A stretch of 64,000 nt of DNA from Heterohyrax brucei (lineage: Eukaryota > Chordata > Mammalia > Hyracoidea > Procaviidae). This document shows positions 11,455 to 23,392 of the stretch, piece after piece. The stretch's first letter is position 1, and each line of letters starts with the position of its first letter. Under the pieces are notes generated by a model. The model saw nothing but the letters and a program-made list of their open reading frames with translations. It was not told the origin of the DNA and did no database searches. A program made the translations under genes and the position numbers. Location of the stretch: the NCBI GenBank assembly GCA_028571685.1, contig CM053141.1, positions 55,240,333 through 55,304,332 of the forward strand, written 5' to 3'.

Positions 11455-12107
11455 AACTTTTATTAAAACAAAACTTAACCTGAGAACTTTGTTTTTCCAT
11501 CCTCTTGCCAGGCCCACGTTTGCACAGGCCAATGCTGTTTCTCAACTCCTTACAGCCTTGCCTTTAACAAGATCTGCCTTGCATAAACAGAAGTAGTGGT
11601 TTTAGAAGTCTTTTTTTTTCCTTCTACACACCTGTTTATACATAATCAGTTATATTATGGTTCATGTTAAAGTCTCCCAGGTGTGATAACCATATTTTAA
11701 CAAAAGCCTGTTATATTATGGTTACTCTCCAAGGTAAGCACTGGCCCTATACTTGGACTTCATGATACCCAGTTGTTCAGCTAAAGTAGCTGCATTATGT
11801 ATGTGAATATATAGAAGTTAATTCTGGATTCTGTGACAGGCAAGATATTCCTCAGTCTAGCAGTATCCAGGTCAATGTTTAACAAATGGCTCTCTGTGGG
11901 CAACAAAAAATGTATGGGTATGCTGGGATGTCAGTGCTTTATCAATGACATGAGTGGTTTCTTTGCTTATTGAGATAACAATTTCTAATACTGGAAGAAT
12001 ATTTTCTTAATTTTTAGAACAGCTCACAATGTAGTTGCTAGAGACAAGTCATACTTTTAGGTTTCTTCTGCACTGTTGATATTTGCTTCTTCACTTTAAT
12101 TCCAACC
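11455..12107. other. Unrecognised sequence
   Basis: There is no exon or clear repeat here. This is the pre-insertion neighbour of the L1 and joins directly to 3884-4183 if the element is removed. Confidence 0.5.
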
Positions 12108-12320
12108 GGTAAAAAATCAGTTGCTATAGAGTCAGTACCAACTCATAGTGACCCCACCTGTGTCAGAGCAGAACTCTGCTCCATATATAGCATTTTCAAT
12201 TTTTCAGAATTAGATCTTGGAGTCTTTCTTCTGTTTGACTATGGGTACACTCAAACCTCCCACTTTTGTGACAGTTAGCAGGCAAACATGTTAACTGTTT
12301 CAACTACCCAAGGGCTCTTT
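12108..12320 (-). mobile_element. AfroSINE (long-body variant)
   Basis: In minus orientation the tail (gtcactatgagttgg) and head (near 12290-12320) flank a body containing the 'agatctaattctgaaaaatt' type insert. This insert marks a longer subfamily of about 200 bp, also present at 26684, 45517 and 50973. Confidence 0.75.
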
Positions 12321-12340
12321 CTTAAATCTAGACAATAAAA

Positions 12341-12386
12341 ACAACAACAACAACAACAAAAAAAAAAAAAAAAAAAAAAAAAAAAA
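12341..12386. repeat. (CAA)n followed by a 29-A run
   Basis: Six CAA units lead into an uninterrupted A tract at 12358-12386. It is likely an unstable poly(A)/microsatellite. Confidence 0.95.
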
Positions 12387-12610
12387 CAACAGCAAGCTAA
12401 ACTCTAGTTTGTAATTCTTACTAATTTCCATGGTACTCCACCTAGGCCGATTTCAAGCTGCAAACATGATGTCCCTGGGAAGAGACGCACAGCAGCCCAC
12501 CTCTACAGTATTTCCCCCATACAGAGGCAGTAACTGTAAATAACTCCAAGAGCATAAATAGTAACAAAATGTAACCATAAAGTATAAAAAATAGTAAAAT
12601 ATAATGAAAC

Positions 12611-12780
12611 AAAAAAAACCTAACTCACTGCCATTGAGGTTGATTCTGACTCCTAGCAACCCTGTAGGGCAGAGTAGAACTGCCCCATAGAGCTTCTGAG
12701 GAGCATCTGACAGATTAGAACTGTTGACCTTTTTGGTTAGGAGATGTAGCGCTTAACCACTACACTATCAGAATTTCCAA
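12611..12780 (-). mobile_element. AfroSINE (short form), complete
   Basis: The copy runs from an A-rich start 'aaaaaaaacctaactcactgcc' (the reverse complement of the usual ggtttggttt end) through the RTE-like tail to the tRNA-like head at about 12725-12780. Confidence 0.9.
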
Positions 12781-12882
12781 GGATAGAGTAGAATGGTCCC
12801 ATAGGGCTTCTAAGGAGTGCCTGGTGGATTCAAACTGCCAATCTTTTGGTCTGCAGGCGTAGTAGCTCTTAACCACTGGTAA
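12781..12882 (-). mobile_element. AfroSINE, head half only
   Basis: A second copy in the same orientation directly abuts the previous one. Only its tRNA-like head and middle remain; its 3' tail is missing at the junction. Confidence 0.8.
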
Positions 12883-12939
12883 CAGTAAAATAGTAAAAGT
12901 GATGTCTTGAGTATAGTTTACCTATACTTTTAATATGGT

Positions 12940-12986
12940 TAGGAATGCTATGAATTGAAATTGACTCCATGGCGACAGGTTTTTAA
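12940..12986 (+). mobile_element. AfroSINE/RTE tail fragment
   Basis: 'gctatgaattgaaattgact' and 'ggcgacaggttttt' match the shared 3' tail. Nothing upstream of the tail is recognisable. Confidence 0.5.
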
Positions 12987-13002
12987 TATAATTTAGTTGT
13001 AA

Positions 13003-13092
13003 GTTTGTTATTAGTTACCACTGAGTTGATTCTGATTAATGGTGACCAGTATGTGTGCAGAGTTGCACTACTCCTCAGGGTTTTCAAGGCTG
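13003..13092 (-). mobile_element. AfroSINE 3' half, long-body variant
   Basis: The reverse complement of the shared tail (near 13018-13045) is followed by 'gtgtgcagagttgcactact', as in the long-body SINEs. The head is missing where the next SINE starts. Confidence 0.55.
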
Positions 13093-13099
13093 TGATGTG

Positions 13100-13285
13100 G
13101 ATGGTGTAGTGGTTAAGAGCTGATGGTGTAGTGGTTAAGAGCTACAGCTGCTAACCAAAAGGCTGGTAGTTCAGATCTACCAGGTGTTCCTTGGAAACGT
13201 TGTGGGGCAGTTCTACTTTGACCTATGTGATTGAGATGAGTTGAAATCAACTTGAAGGCAGTGGGTTTGGTTTGGTTTTGGGGAT
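13100..13285 (+). mobile_element. AfroSINE with duplicated box A
   Basis: This is a complete short-form SINE ending in 'gggtttggtttggttttgg'. Its first 22 bp, containing the Pol III box A region, occur twice in perfect tandem (13100-13121 and 13122-13143). Box B is 'gttcagatct' at about 13170-13179. Confidence 0.9.
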
Positions 13286-13864
13286 CCTTCAGAGGAAGAC
13301 CTCCAGGCCTGTCTCTTGACACACTTTTGAGTAGGTTCAAACAACATACCCTCCAGATAGTGACTGAGCACTTAAAATCAATTGTAAGTTTACATAACTT
13401 GATTTTTAATAATGATTGTGTTTAACAACCAGCTTGCAGAATTACTGGAATTTGCAAGACAATTGTAGCGCTTCACTGCCTCAATTCCTAACAGACTTAG
13501 CAATTACATTACCAAGGCTTGAGCTATTTAGCTTATCCTAATGTCTGAATACTCTCACTCAGCTTTAAAAAATGTAAAACCGTCTCCTACATTTCCATGC
13601 TTCCATATTTAATAAATTGTCAATGAATTCTATAGTGACTACAAGTCCACTGAGGGTAATGAAGTGAATAAACACTGAGTTCCAAGGACAATTTTGAAAA
13701 GAAAACCAAATAAACACACTTCCATTTCAGTCTGTAAAAAGAGAAGTCACACCATTTATTGATGTGTTTTCCAGAGGCCCCTCTGAGATTTGTCTTCACT
13801 TGTGATGCTTATTCACGTTGTGTCTGGCACCTGGATTCTCTGTAGATGAAATGGTCTGGTCTGT

Positions 13865-14000
13865 CAGTTTTAATTCTACCTGAGCCATTCGCTAACCTTG
13901 TGATGATGATAGGACAAGTCCTATGACCTCTTGGTGTTTTCTGAAGTGTAAAATGAGATAAATAATGCAAAGCAAAACTCACATGATTGTATAAGGCTTT
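13865..14000 (+). mobile_element. MIR SINE fragment
   Basis: Order and wording follow the MIR consensus: 'gctaaccttgtgatgat..gacaagtcctatgacctct', then 'taaaatgagataaataatg'. It is diverged, as expected for a mammal-wide element. Confidence 0.65.
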
Positions 14001-14245
14001 CCTATTGATTGCCTAGAATTCTTGCAGTGGGACCCATATCACCCTTGGAGATCATAAAAATGTAACATTAAAATGTGGGTTTTATTTTTTTATATTAAAA
14101 AAAAGCAAAAGTTATGATAATCTTTCAGGCAGAACTCTAGAACAGCCCTGGCTCATAGGCCTTTCTGTGACAGTGGCAGTGTTCTGTATCTGTGTTCACC
14201 AGCACGGTAGTGCCTAACCACATGGAGCTATAGAGAATTTGAATC

Positions 14246-14409
14246 GTGGTTGTGGCACAGTGGTTAAGTGCTACAGCCACTAACCAGAAGGTTGGAAGTT
14301 CAAATCTGCCAGATGCTCCTTGGAAACTGTGTGAGGCTGTTCTCCTCTGTCTACAGGATCACTCTAAGTGGGGATCAATTTGACAGTAGTAGGTTTGGTT
14401 TGGGGTTTA
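14246..14409 (+). mobile_element. AfroSINE (short form)
   Basis: Head 'ggcacagtggttaagtgct', box B 'gttcaaatct', body 'gctccttggaaactgtg' and the tail ending 'ggtttggtttggggtt' are all visible. Confidence 0.9.
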
Positions 14410-14755
14410 GTGTGACTGGTAAAGTGAGTTGTTAATTTCATTGACCTTAGATTTAACTAGCCATACATGGCTAGTGGGCATTATATTAGACATGCAGCTC
14501 TAGAAGGCAAAACATACAGGCTCTGAAAGGATAATACTCTGTTTTTGGTTCCTGATTTGCATATTTTCAAATCTGCAGTAATGGCACAAAGATCTATTTG
14601 ATCAATATAAATGCACATAAAGTGAGTTTTAAAAAAATCAAGATCTCTACATAAATAAGGCTTTATGGATTGCAAAAAAAAAAAAAAAAACCCTAAACAA
14701 TTATAGAACGATGAGTAACCAAGCAATAAGAAAACATTGTAAAAAAACAGCAAAT

Positions 14756-14803
14756 ACCAAACCCAGTGCCATCGAGCCAATTCCAGTTCATAGGGAAACA
14801 GAG
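14756..14803 (-). mobile_element. AfroSINE tail fragment
   Basis: 'accaaacccagtgccatcga' is the reverse complement of the SINE 3' end. Only about 48 bp remain. A 17-A run lies just upstream. Confidence 0.65.
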
Positions 14804-14829
14804 TAAAATAATTGACTGCATCTTGAGCA

Positions 14830-15288
14830 TGAGCTGCACTGTTTTGTTTCCTGATTCTGTCTCAAAGCACAAGTCCATTGCTTCCCTTTGTTTCTCTCAA
14901 TGTTGAGGACTAATCTATGCTCTCTTTAGGACTGGGGAAAAATAAGTGACTGATTAAGGACCACAATAGAAAAACAAAGTAATCTGCCAGGAGATTCACG
15001 GTAGCCAGACCACCTCTGGTCCAAAACACTATTTAAGATGTCAGTACATCTGAGATGTGACCACCTAAAGAGGATTAACTTGTGACAGATTCCTAGGACT
15101 GATAAATCCTTACCCCCTTCTCTTGTAAAACCACCAGGTAGTCTCCATTTTGAGGAGGCCCATCTTGAAGGAATCATCCCCTCTGTGCCCACCTGTATGC
15201 AATAAACATCTTACTTCTCATCTCACCCCTGTCTCAAAGATTGGCTGTTTGCGGCAGGCAGCACAAACTCCGATTAGGTTTGTGTTAC
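14830..15288 (+). mobile_element. Possible ERV LTR (gammaretrovirus-like)
   Basis: The end of the segment has LTR-like wording: a CAATAAA signal at about 15199-15205, then 'cacccctgtctcaaagattg' and a terminal stretch ending in CA at about 15288. This resembles class I ERV R-U5 sequence. The 5' boundary is a guess and I see no duplication or internal region. Confidence 0.4.
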
Positions 15289-16098
15289 CAGTAGTTTCCA
15301 CAAAGATCAAGAGAATGGTCTATTGCTCGGAATGTTTCATGGCTAACTTGGAAGTTCTGAAAACACAAATAAGAAAAACAAAAGCACAGCTAGTGTCCAA
15401 GGGGGCCACACTAACTGTTATTGACAAAAACAAACCTCCAATTTCAACTGAACAGGATGATGTGGACAGTTGTGTATTTAGAATAATCTCCAGGATAGGA
15501 TCTTCATTGGCAAAGTGTAGGGCAACACAACAGAAGCTGTTATTCTTCCTGCTGTCAAAAGTCAGTCTAGAAAGCCTCTGAAACTAAAAAAAAAAAATGT
15601 TTCTCAGGTGTAAGATTTGTGCACTTGACTTTCAGGTTCATGGTAAGCATTTGAGCTGGGCTTTAGTAAGTAGGATTGCAATTTCTCTAAGTCTCTGTTA
15701 TATTAAAATACACAATAAACTTTTGTTATTTGTTGTACTAGAAAATTAGAGCAATGCCTTTAGTGGACATCTGTATGTCATGGTATGATCAACAGCCAGA
15801 CAACACACCCTCGGAAGCCTACAGAATGTGCAAATAATAATGTCACACAGGGCAAATGAATACATTGAAATGTTCCACTCTTAGTCTCTCATCCATTTTT
15901 CTACTTCATTGTTAATGAATTGATCTACAGAACTATCTCACTCAGAAAAATCTATTCATACAATATCAATATCATAGAAGACTCAGACACAAAGACAGTA
16001 CATCACAAAGAGGCTTCTGTTTTATTTTCCATTTTATCCTCAACAAGAACCACTTAAACAAGTCTTGAGTACTTTGAATTCTCTGTACTTCTAAGAGG
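15289..16098. other. Unrecognised sequence with a 143-codon frame
   Basis: An open frame at 15150-15581 (+) starts in the possible LTR and continues here. Its product is basic (RKTKAQ) with no domain I recognise. No splice or promoter context supports a gene. The rest shows nothing identifiable. Confidence 0.4.
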
Positions 16099-16274
16099 AG
16101 CCCTGGTGGCAGAGCAGTTAAAGTGATACCCTGCTAACCAAGACATCAATGGTTTAAGCTCACCAGCAGCAATACAGAAGAAACATGTGGCAGTCTGCCT
16201 CTGTAAAGATTTACAGCCTTAAAACCCCCATGGAGCAGTTCACTATGAGTCTGAATCAACTTGACAGCAAAGGA
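16099..16274 (+). mobile_element. AfroSINE (gagaaa/tgtggcagtctgc subfamily)
   Basis: Starts with 'agccctggtggcagagcagt'. The body includes 'acatgtggcagtctgcctct' and 'gtaaagatttacagcctt', the extra block that marks the longer subfamily, then the shared tail. Confidence 0.88.
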
Positions 16275-17639
16275 TCGCACCGAGGTCATATATAGGCACA
16301 TTTGAAAATGTGCTAAGAATGATGGCAGTGGGTCAAAATTCTAAATTAAATTAGGATGTAGCATAATCCTTTTCTCTTTCCAAGATGCTGCCACTTTCTA
16401 AATAATGTCCATTCCGGGAAGATTTCCATGGTCAGTGTTGGCAAGTACAACTCCTGTACTGTACCCACAGCTATGTCGTTTCTTCAACAGTTCTTTCAAA
16501 TCAAGTCTCTCAGATATCACATAACATTTCTTTTTTGTTTTGTTTGTTTCTTTTAGTTAACTTGCATCCAACTAAATGCCAAGGGGCACTTTTCTGTCTG
16601 AGATCTAGCGCCTGATGCTCCAGTTTGAAGCTTTACAAATTAGTTGGCAACATGTATGTAAATACATGAGATTCAGAAATAAGCCGTAGTTTGTTGGTGT
16701 TACTTAGATGCTACTTCTGATGCTGAGAATTGTTTCAACCATACATTTATAGTATGTCTTGGCTCCGTTGTATCCCTCCATTGTATCCCTATCCCCAGAG
16801 ATCTTGAAATTTTCATTGTAATTTGATTCTGATTTAGCCTCGGAACCGTTACCAATTTATATCAATCCTCTCAAATCTATAAGAGCAAAGTGATTGCAGA
16901 GCTGCATTCCTTAGATATCAGCAGATTATGCTACTCAGTCCTGACATGTGTTCAAATGTAATGCTTTATCATCTGGAATAATTGGGTTCCAGCAAAGCTC
17001 TTAGAGAATTCCTGGCTTGCCTTAAATACTTTTCAACCATTTTGAAGACTTCAGTAAAAGTAAAACCCATGCTCTATTTCAAGAGTCTAATAGGAATGTG
17101 GAAACAGAACTCAAGGGAGTATGGAAGGGGATCGTGAAGAATACAGTTCTAGGATCAATGCACAGGAAAATGTGCACTAGATGTGAACCTTTTGGCAGGA
17201 GGTATATGGCAATGCAAGCCAAAGTCTATTAATGAATTTCAAGGACGGTGGAAATGTCTTGTTTTGTACTGGATGTTGCTTGAAATAAATGGGTGTGGAC
17301 ATCCTTTTTGCTATACACCTTTCTATTCTAAAGACATATTTTGTAATGGGATTTGACATGTAATGCAAATATAGTTCCCAAAGCACATAATATCCAGCTG
17401 GATTACTAACACTGGTAAGAGTGATATCATTGTTTTCCCCATTTTAAACTCATATACTGCATTATAAAAAGCCACCCACTGATTGTCTAATGTTAATAAT
17501 GATTTCTGCTGGATGACTGTCTAAGAATATTTATTTTAATCCTTAGTACCTGGGAACATTTTCATAGGAATGTAAGACTCTTAAAAATTACAATGGGTGA
17601 TTAAATCTAAATGTCTATAAGGTTATAAGGTTTTTTAAG
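16275..17639. other. Unrecognised sequence
   Basis: I see no gene, no clear repeat family and no notable structure; reading frames are short. Confidence 0.5.
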
Positions 17640-18148
17640 ATTTTTTTTGTTTTTTAGTATACATATTGTTTTAGGATATTGGTTAACAAACTCGTGACAT
17701 GTCAACATTCTCGCTTCTCAGCTTTGGGTTGTCTATTAACAGCTTTCTTGTGCCCCCCCCCCAATCTTTCATATCTATGACCTTAGATTGTAGTGACCTT
17801 TTAGTCTCATTTTATTTTATGGGCCTGTCCAATCTTTGGATGAAGAGTGAACCTCAGGAGTGGCTTCACCTAAAAGGGTATCTGGGGGCCATACTCTCAG
17901 AGTTTCTCCAGTCTCTGTCAGTAAGTGTGGTCTTTTTTGTGAGTTAAAATTTTGTTCCACACTTTTCTCCAGCTCTGTCTGTCATGATCTCTGTTAGAGC
18001 AGTCGGTGGTGGAGGCCAGGAATCACCTAACTGTACTGGCCTCAGACCAGAGGAGGCCATGGTAGTTGTGGTCCACTCATCCTTTGGACTAATCTTTCTC
18101 TTGCGTCTTTAGTTTTCTTTGTTCTCCCTTTGCAAGCTTTCCTGGAGT
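17640..18148 (-). mobile_element. L1 3'UTR fragment, antisense
   Basis: The segment begins with a T-rich tract (the poly(A) tail) and then follows the L1 3'UTR: 'gggcctgtccaatctttgga', 'ccatactctcagagtttctc', 'ggaggccatggtagttgtgg'. It is the same subfamily as 41467-41889 and differs from the full-length L1 nearby. Confidence 0.75.
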
Positions 18149-18227
18149 GTATGAAATAACATAGATGGAAATTTAAAAATTTCATCTAATCAACTGGGAA
18201 AAAACCAGCACAGGTGAATGAGTTATT

Positions 18228-18620
18228 TATGAGTGTATTGTTGTGAGGTACTGTAGAGTCAGTTTTAACTCCCAGGGATGCTGTACAGCAGAACAAAATG
18301 CTGCCTGCTGCTGCACCATCCCCACAGTCATTGCTGGGCTTGAGCCCACTATGTTGCAGCCACTGTGTGAATCCATCTCCTCAAAGGTCTTCCTCTTTTT
18401 CACTGGCACTCTATTTCACCAAGCAGGATGTCATTCTCCAAAGGACCGATCCTTCCTGCTAACACATCCAAAGCATGTGAGACAAAGTCTCGCCATCCAC
18501 ACTTCTAAAGGACATTCTAGCTTTACTTCGTCCAAGACAGATTTGTTCCTTCTTCTGAAAGTCCATGGCATATTCAATATTCTTCACCAATACCGTAACT
18601 TTCATATTCTGATCTCAATT
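18228..18620 (-). mobile_element. RTE LINE 3' fragment
   Basis: The reverse complement carries the end of the RTE ORF and its tail. Visible are the antisense forms of the ORF end ('ccatggcatattcaatattc'), the AAGAGGAAGAC-like region and the tail at 18243-18290. The frame is broken. Confidence 0.85.
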
Positions 18621-18814
18621 CTCAGTGCTCTGATTAGACAATGTCTTTAATTGTAAATTGTTGTAATCATATTCTAAAAATTTTATTCATACTTTTACTG
18701 AGAACTCATAACTTTATAGGCAAAAGTGGAAAAATAATTTTCTTATTTTTAATAAGAGATCCCACATACAGCTTCATGGCCTCTCTGCCTTTCAGTTCTA
18801 CATTCCACCAAGTG

Positions 18815-18995
18815 AGAGTGATGGGGTTAGATGCCATCAAGTTCAGCTCTGACTCAGAGTGACCTCGTGTATAATACAAGGTGTTGCCCAGTCCTGTGCC
18901 ATCCTCACAACCATTGTGGTCTGGGTTCATTGTTGTAGCCACTATGGCAATCTATCTTGTTCTCTGCTTCTCTACTTTTCCAAACATAAAGTCCT
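18815..18995 (-). mobile_element. RTE LINE tail fragment
   Basis: 'tagatgccatcaagttcagc' and 'cctgtgccatcctcacaacc' are the antisense RTE 3' end. It is separated by about 195 bp of unrecognised sequence from the RTE piece at 18228-18620, so it is probably an independent insertion. Confidence 0.75.
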
Positions 18996-20431
18996 CCATC
19001 ATATTCTCCCAAGCCTACCCCCAAATATCCTAAGCATATTTTCTGTCCTGTCCTTTAGCAAACCAGCAGTTCTACAGTCTGGCTATGTTGGGATTTGACT
19101 CAGGTCACCTGAAGGAGAGTTTGACATAAATCCTGAGGGAGACAAGTTCCTGGCTCATGTGAGGTATTTGCATGACCTTAAAGCAAAAGGGGAACACTAT
19201 TTTACAATAAGACGAAGTGGACAACTTCAAGACCTCATGTTTCAGGGGACTCTGGGAGCTCAAGGTTCTGCAGTGAATCCTCTACCCAGATGTTCCTAGC
19301 CTAAGTCTCAGCATCCCACTCCTCCCTTGTTAGTGCCCTGAGCATGCTGTGAAACATCTGCTGTAGGTACAAATTCAGTTTTTCTCAAACGTGGTTTCTC
19401 TAATAATTGGTAATTCATTCTGCCTGTTTCCTAGCTGCAGGAGATTAAGGGTTTCCTTGATTGCTGCCAAAGAGATCATCTGGCTTTTACATTTTGCCTT
19501 GAATTAATGAGTAATCATCTTGTGTCATTGTATTTCAAAGACTCAGTGGTACTCAGCAACAGTCAACTAGTTCCATGGTTATTACTATTATTATTTCTCT
19601 CATAACTCTCAAGTACCAGAGATGGTAAACCACATGGTATTCCCTTCTACCTGTGCCTCATCTTGGTTTATCCCAGCAAAGTTTTGACAACTGGACTACA
19701 AAGCACATTCACTTGCCAAGAATTACCCACATTCCACTTACCACCAGCCATGGGGTTCTCAGTGCCAACCAACCTGTGAGTAATCCACTCCTAAAAGTCC
19801 ATTTTAGAGGCTGCTTCCCAGGTTCATTCACATTTCACTGACTTCCATTCATTTCCTGGAAACAGAGGTGGAGAGTTATTTGCAGGTTTATTTGGGTACT
19901 CTTGAAATACACCTATGACAAAATAGACATACACCTGCAAGGAAGTAAAAAAAGAGTGACAGAAAGACAGATGAAGTAGTCGATTTGCAGTACTACTAAG
20001 CCTCAGAGAATCTCCTAAGGAGATCTGGTGTTCAGATGACTCTTAAAAGCAGTCTCAAATTCAGATAAGAGTTTTGAGCATTTGTAGGCCTAGACATTGG
20101 CTGTGGGACATCACGCAGGAGAGAAAGCAACCTCAGGTGAGGCAGTTCGCTTCATTCAAGGGCAATTTCCTCCTGCAGTACAATTTTGAATTTTCAGCAG
20201 CTGAAATGCTGAGCAGCTGCAGGGTAGAATTTTTTTTACCCTGAAGAGAAGATCTGAGTGGAACATTATAGAATGCTCTGTTTACTGTAACTCCTTGCCT
20301 TCTTCCAACTCAATTAGCTGACAGCAAAAAGCCTTTTTCTCAGGGTCTGCTTTTTCAAGAACCCAAGCTAAGACGTGAAGCCAAAGGTTAAGCTGCATCA
20401 GTTATCTGGTTACTGTCTCATGAATTGCTAC
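18996..20431. other. Unrecognised sequence
   Basis: No gene or repeat family can be supported here. Confidence 0.5.
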
Positions 20432-20924
20432 TGTCATGAATTGTGTGTCCCCCAAAACATTAGCAATTTGGTTAGGCCATGATTCCGAGTACTGTATGAT
20501 GTTTCTATATGCTGTGAACTCTGCCTCTATGATGTTAATGAGGGAGGGTGGGCAACAGTTTTGTTAGTGTGGCAGGACTCAGTGTGTCAGATTGTATCAT
20601 GTTGTCTTGAGGCAATCTCTTGGGATATAAGGGAAAGGGAAACAAATGGACATCTGGGGACCTCATACCACCAAGAAGGCAGTGCTGGGAGAAGAGTGCA
20701 TTCTTTGGAAAGGATCTGGGGTTCCTGTACCTCAGAAGCTCACGGTCCAGGGGAAGATTGAGGGGAAAGACCTTTTTCCAGAGCCAACAGAGAAAGTCTT
20801 CCCCTGGAGCTGATTCCCTGAAGTTGGACTTGTAGCCTACTGGACAATGACAGAATAAAATCTATCTTTTTAAAGCCATCCACTTGTGGTACTTCTGTTA
20901 TAGCGGCACTAGATGACTAAGACA
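20432..20924 (+). mobile_element. MaLR-type (ERVL class) solo LTR with 5-bp duplication
   Basis: The 493-bp LTR begins TGTCATGAATTGTGTGTCCC and ends GATGACTAAGACA. It resembles MLT1/MaLR LTRs in its start, in 'gacttgtagcc', in its AATAAA at about 20853 and in the 'ccacttgtggtacttctgtt' block. The flanks are GCTAC at 20427-20431 and again at 20925-20929, a perfect 5-bp duplication as expected for this class. No internal region is attached. Confidence 0.85.
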
Positions 20925-20945
20925 GCTACTTTCTACACTTTCTAT

Positions 20946-21027
20946 ACTAGACAACATTTTGTTCTGTTAAACATAAGGTTTCTATGGTTGGAAATGACTA
21001 GACAGCATCTAACAACAGCAGCAACAT
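20946..21027 (+). mobile_element. RTE/AfroSINE tail fragment
   Basis: 'tttgttctgttaaacataag' and 'gacagcatctaacaacagca' are the RTE 3' tail with its CAA-rich end. It lies just outside the LTR insertion site. Confidence 0.65.
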
Positions 21028-22979
21028 ACTCTCTCCTAAGGTACTAGGGTTGGGATTCTGCAGATATGTATCCTAGCTTTCTGTGGCAGTTTTTGTGACA
21101 CTTATCTCAAACTCAGTGCATTCCTTCAGGTGTACCCACATGCCTTCCTCAGAGATCTGAGCTCCACAGAGCCTCTCCCCGAAGTTTCTATATCCAATAA
21201 CTCAGTTTTCCCCCTTTGTTTTCCCAGTCTTATGATAGTTGCTTCTTGTACTTCTCATCTCTGAGTTTCCTTTTTGCTCTTTAACTCCTAAGTACTCAAT
21301 CTCCTGTATTAAATTTTCTTTGCCAAACACCTACTGTGGTTCATGTTTTCTTGATAGATTCTACCTGATGCAATTATTTGCTGAAAGAAACGGAGATAGC
21401 ACTGTGCCTTGTACATTGAGACGATGCTTGGAAATTTGGCATAGCTGTCTTAGAGAGCTATTCTAGGAGCTAGTGCAAGAACTGATGAAGGACAGGAAAA
21501 ATCTTGCTGCACTGAGCTTAAACCTGTCCATAAATTTCCACTAGCATCACCTGGTGCATGCGTATGACTTCTGGAAGCCAAATTGGAGAAGCAAAGGCAA
21601 ATATCTACATTGATTAAAAAGTCTGTGTATTAGGTGAGCAAAGGGGTGTCATAAGGACAAGGAGCAAGGTTATGGAGGATGCTGCTAAGAGACTCCTAAG
21701 TCAGAAATCTTCCTGAATGAAGTCCAGTATGTGATAAAGCTTTTTTCCCAGAGAAATGATCTCATAAGCCTTATAAATAGAACTTGATATGAAAGTCATC
21801 CTATGCTAGGGCTTAGAAGTGATAAGATGATTACATTCTTTCACATTTGTCTCAAGCATTAATGATGTAATGGTGAGTACTAGCATATGATCAAGTATTT
21901 CATCAGATCTTTGCTAAGCAAAACTAGTTCATTGCTATGGAGTCATCATTTGGATTCTGTTTAGGTTACATTCAGTTAATAAAGAAATAAATAGCTGAAC
22001 TCTGTTTTGCCTTTTATATCCCAGTCTCTTTGCCAAATATTCAAGGCTCAGGGAGGGTCACTTCAGCACAAACTGTTGCAAATTTCCAGAATAAATGCTG
22101 ATTCCGTAATCTCCTGTTGTGTAATAAGACTCTAGAGGACTACCTTGTCCGAGTTAAGGCTGGCTCTCTCAGCAAAACTTGCTGTTTGCTATTGCAAAAC
22201 GTGGTTGAGGACAACTCCTAATTTTGGTGTACACAATTAAGAAAACTTTTAAAAATAATCTTCCTGGAAAAGATGATAGCCCCATCAACCACCCTGACCT
22301 ACACCTCAGTTCCTCAAAGAAACCTAAAGCACTATTGTGTATAATAAACTCTCTCTTTAGGACCCAGCCCAGTTTTTCTTTCTGTACTGTGAATATTGAT
22401 CATTGAAAGAGCTTCCCTTCCCTCCCTTCCAGATAAATTTGGTCCCTCCTTTGGCAACTTGTACCTCTTATACATCAGATGGAACTAGGAATGTTTCTAA
22501 AACTTGTTCACATGTCTAGTCTAATTAATTGCTCTATAAGTAAAATAAATGCCTTGTCTTTTATTTTCCTGAAAATGTATATTTACTTGTTGGTAATAAA
22601 AACAATTCTTTTAATATTTAGGAACCTTCTTGTTTGGCTGTAGCTCTTCTGGATGGAATGCAGGAAACTACATATAAATAAAACCAAGAAGAAAATTGCA
22701 TCTTGGATAGGCTTCCTCCTTACCCCCTAAAGTGTTCCTTCTACCCATGCCCCGAGTATTACAGAGCAGTGAGTGAGAGCTAAAACTGGAAAAGGTAGAG
22801 AAGCAGGTAAAGACACTAGATATTGGCAAAATCTTGAACACAAGGCACAAACTCCCTAAGGAACAACATAACCCACCCTGAGAAAGGGATTTTTCAGTTA
22901 AATGGTGTGAGGGACTTGGTTCGTAAAGAAAGTTGAGCTTGGATAGATAACTCACTCAGGTGTTCGTGTTAGCTACCTA
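21028..22979. other. Unrecognised sequence
   Basis: No supportable gene or repeat is seen over almost 2 kb. The longest frames are below 100 codons and have no recognisable features. Confidence 0.5.
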
Positions 22980-23392
22980 CTACTCATATGCTTGTGAAAG
23001 CTGAACTATGAATAAAGAAGACTGAAGAAGAATGGATGCTTTTGAATTATGGTGTTGGCAAAGAATATTGAACATACCAGGAAGTGTCAGAAAAATGAAC
23101 AAATCTGTCTGGGAGTAAGCACAGCCAGAATGTTTCTTAGAAGGATGGCAAGACTTTACCTCGCATACTTTGGGTATGTTATCAGGACAGACCGGTCCCT
23201 GAAGGACATCGTGCTTAAGAAAGTAGAGGGTCGGTGAAAAGGAGGAAGACCCTCAATGAGATGAACTGACACAGCTGCTGCAGTGGGCGCAAGCATAACG
23301 AGCTTGAGGGTGACACAGGACCAGACAGTGTTTCCTTCTGTTGTACATAGGGTTGCTATGAGTCAAAACTGACTTAACAATACTTTAACAGC
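22980..23392 (+). mobile_element. RTE LINE 3' end
   Basis: The end of the RTE ORF is recognisable: 'tggtgttggcaaagaatatt', ARLYLAYFGYVIRTDRSLKD in translation, and the GGAGGAAGACCCTCAATGAG block. The tail 'ttctgttgtacatagggttg' follows. It is heavily 5'-truncated and the frame is broken. Confidence 0.9.
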
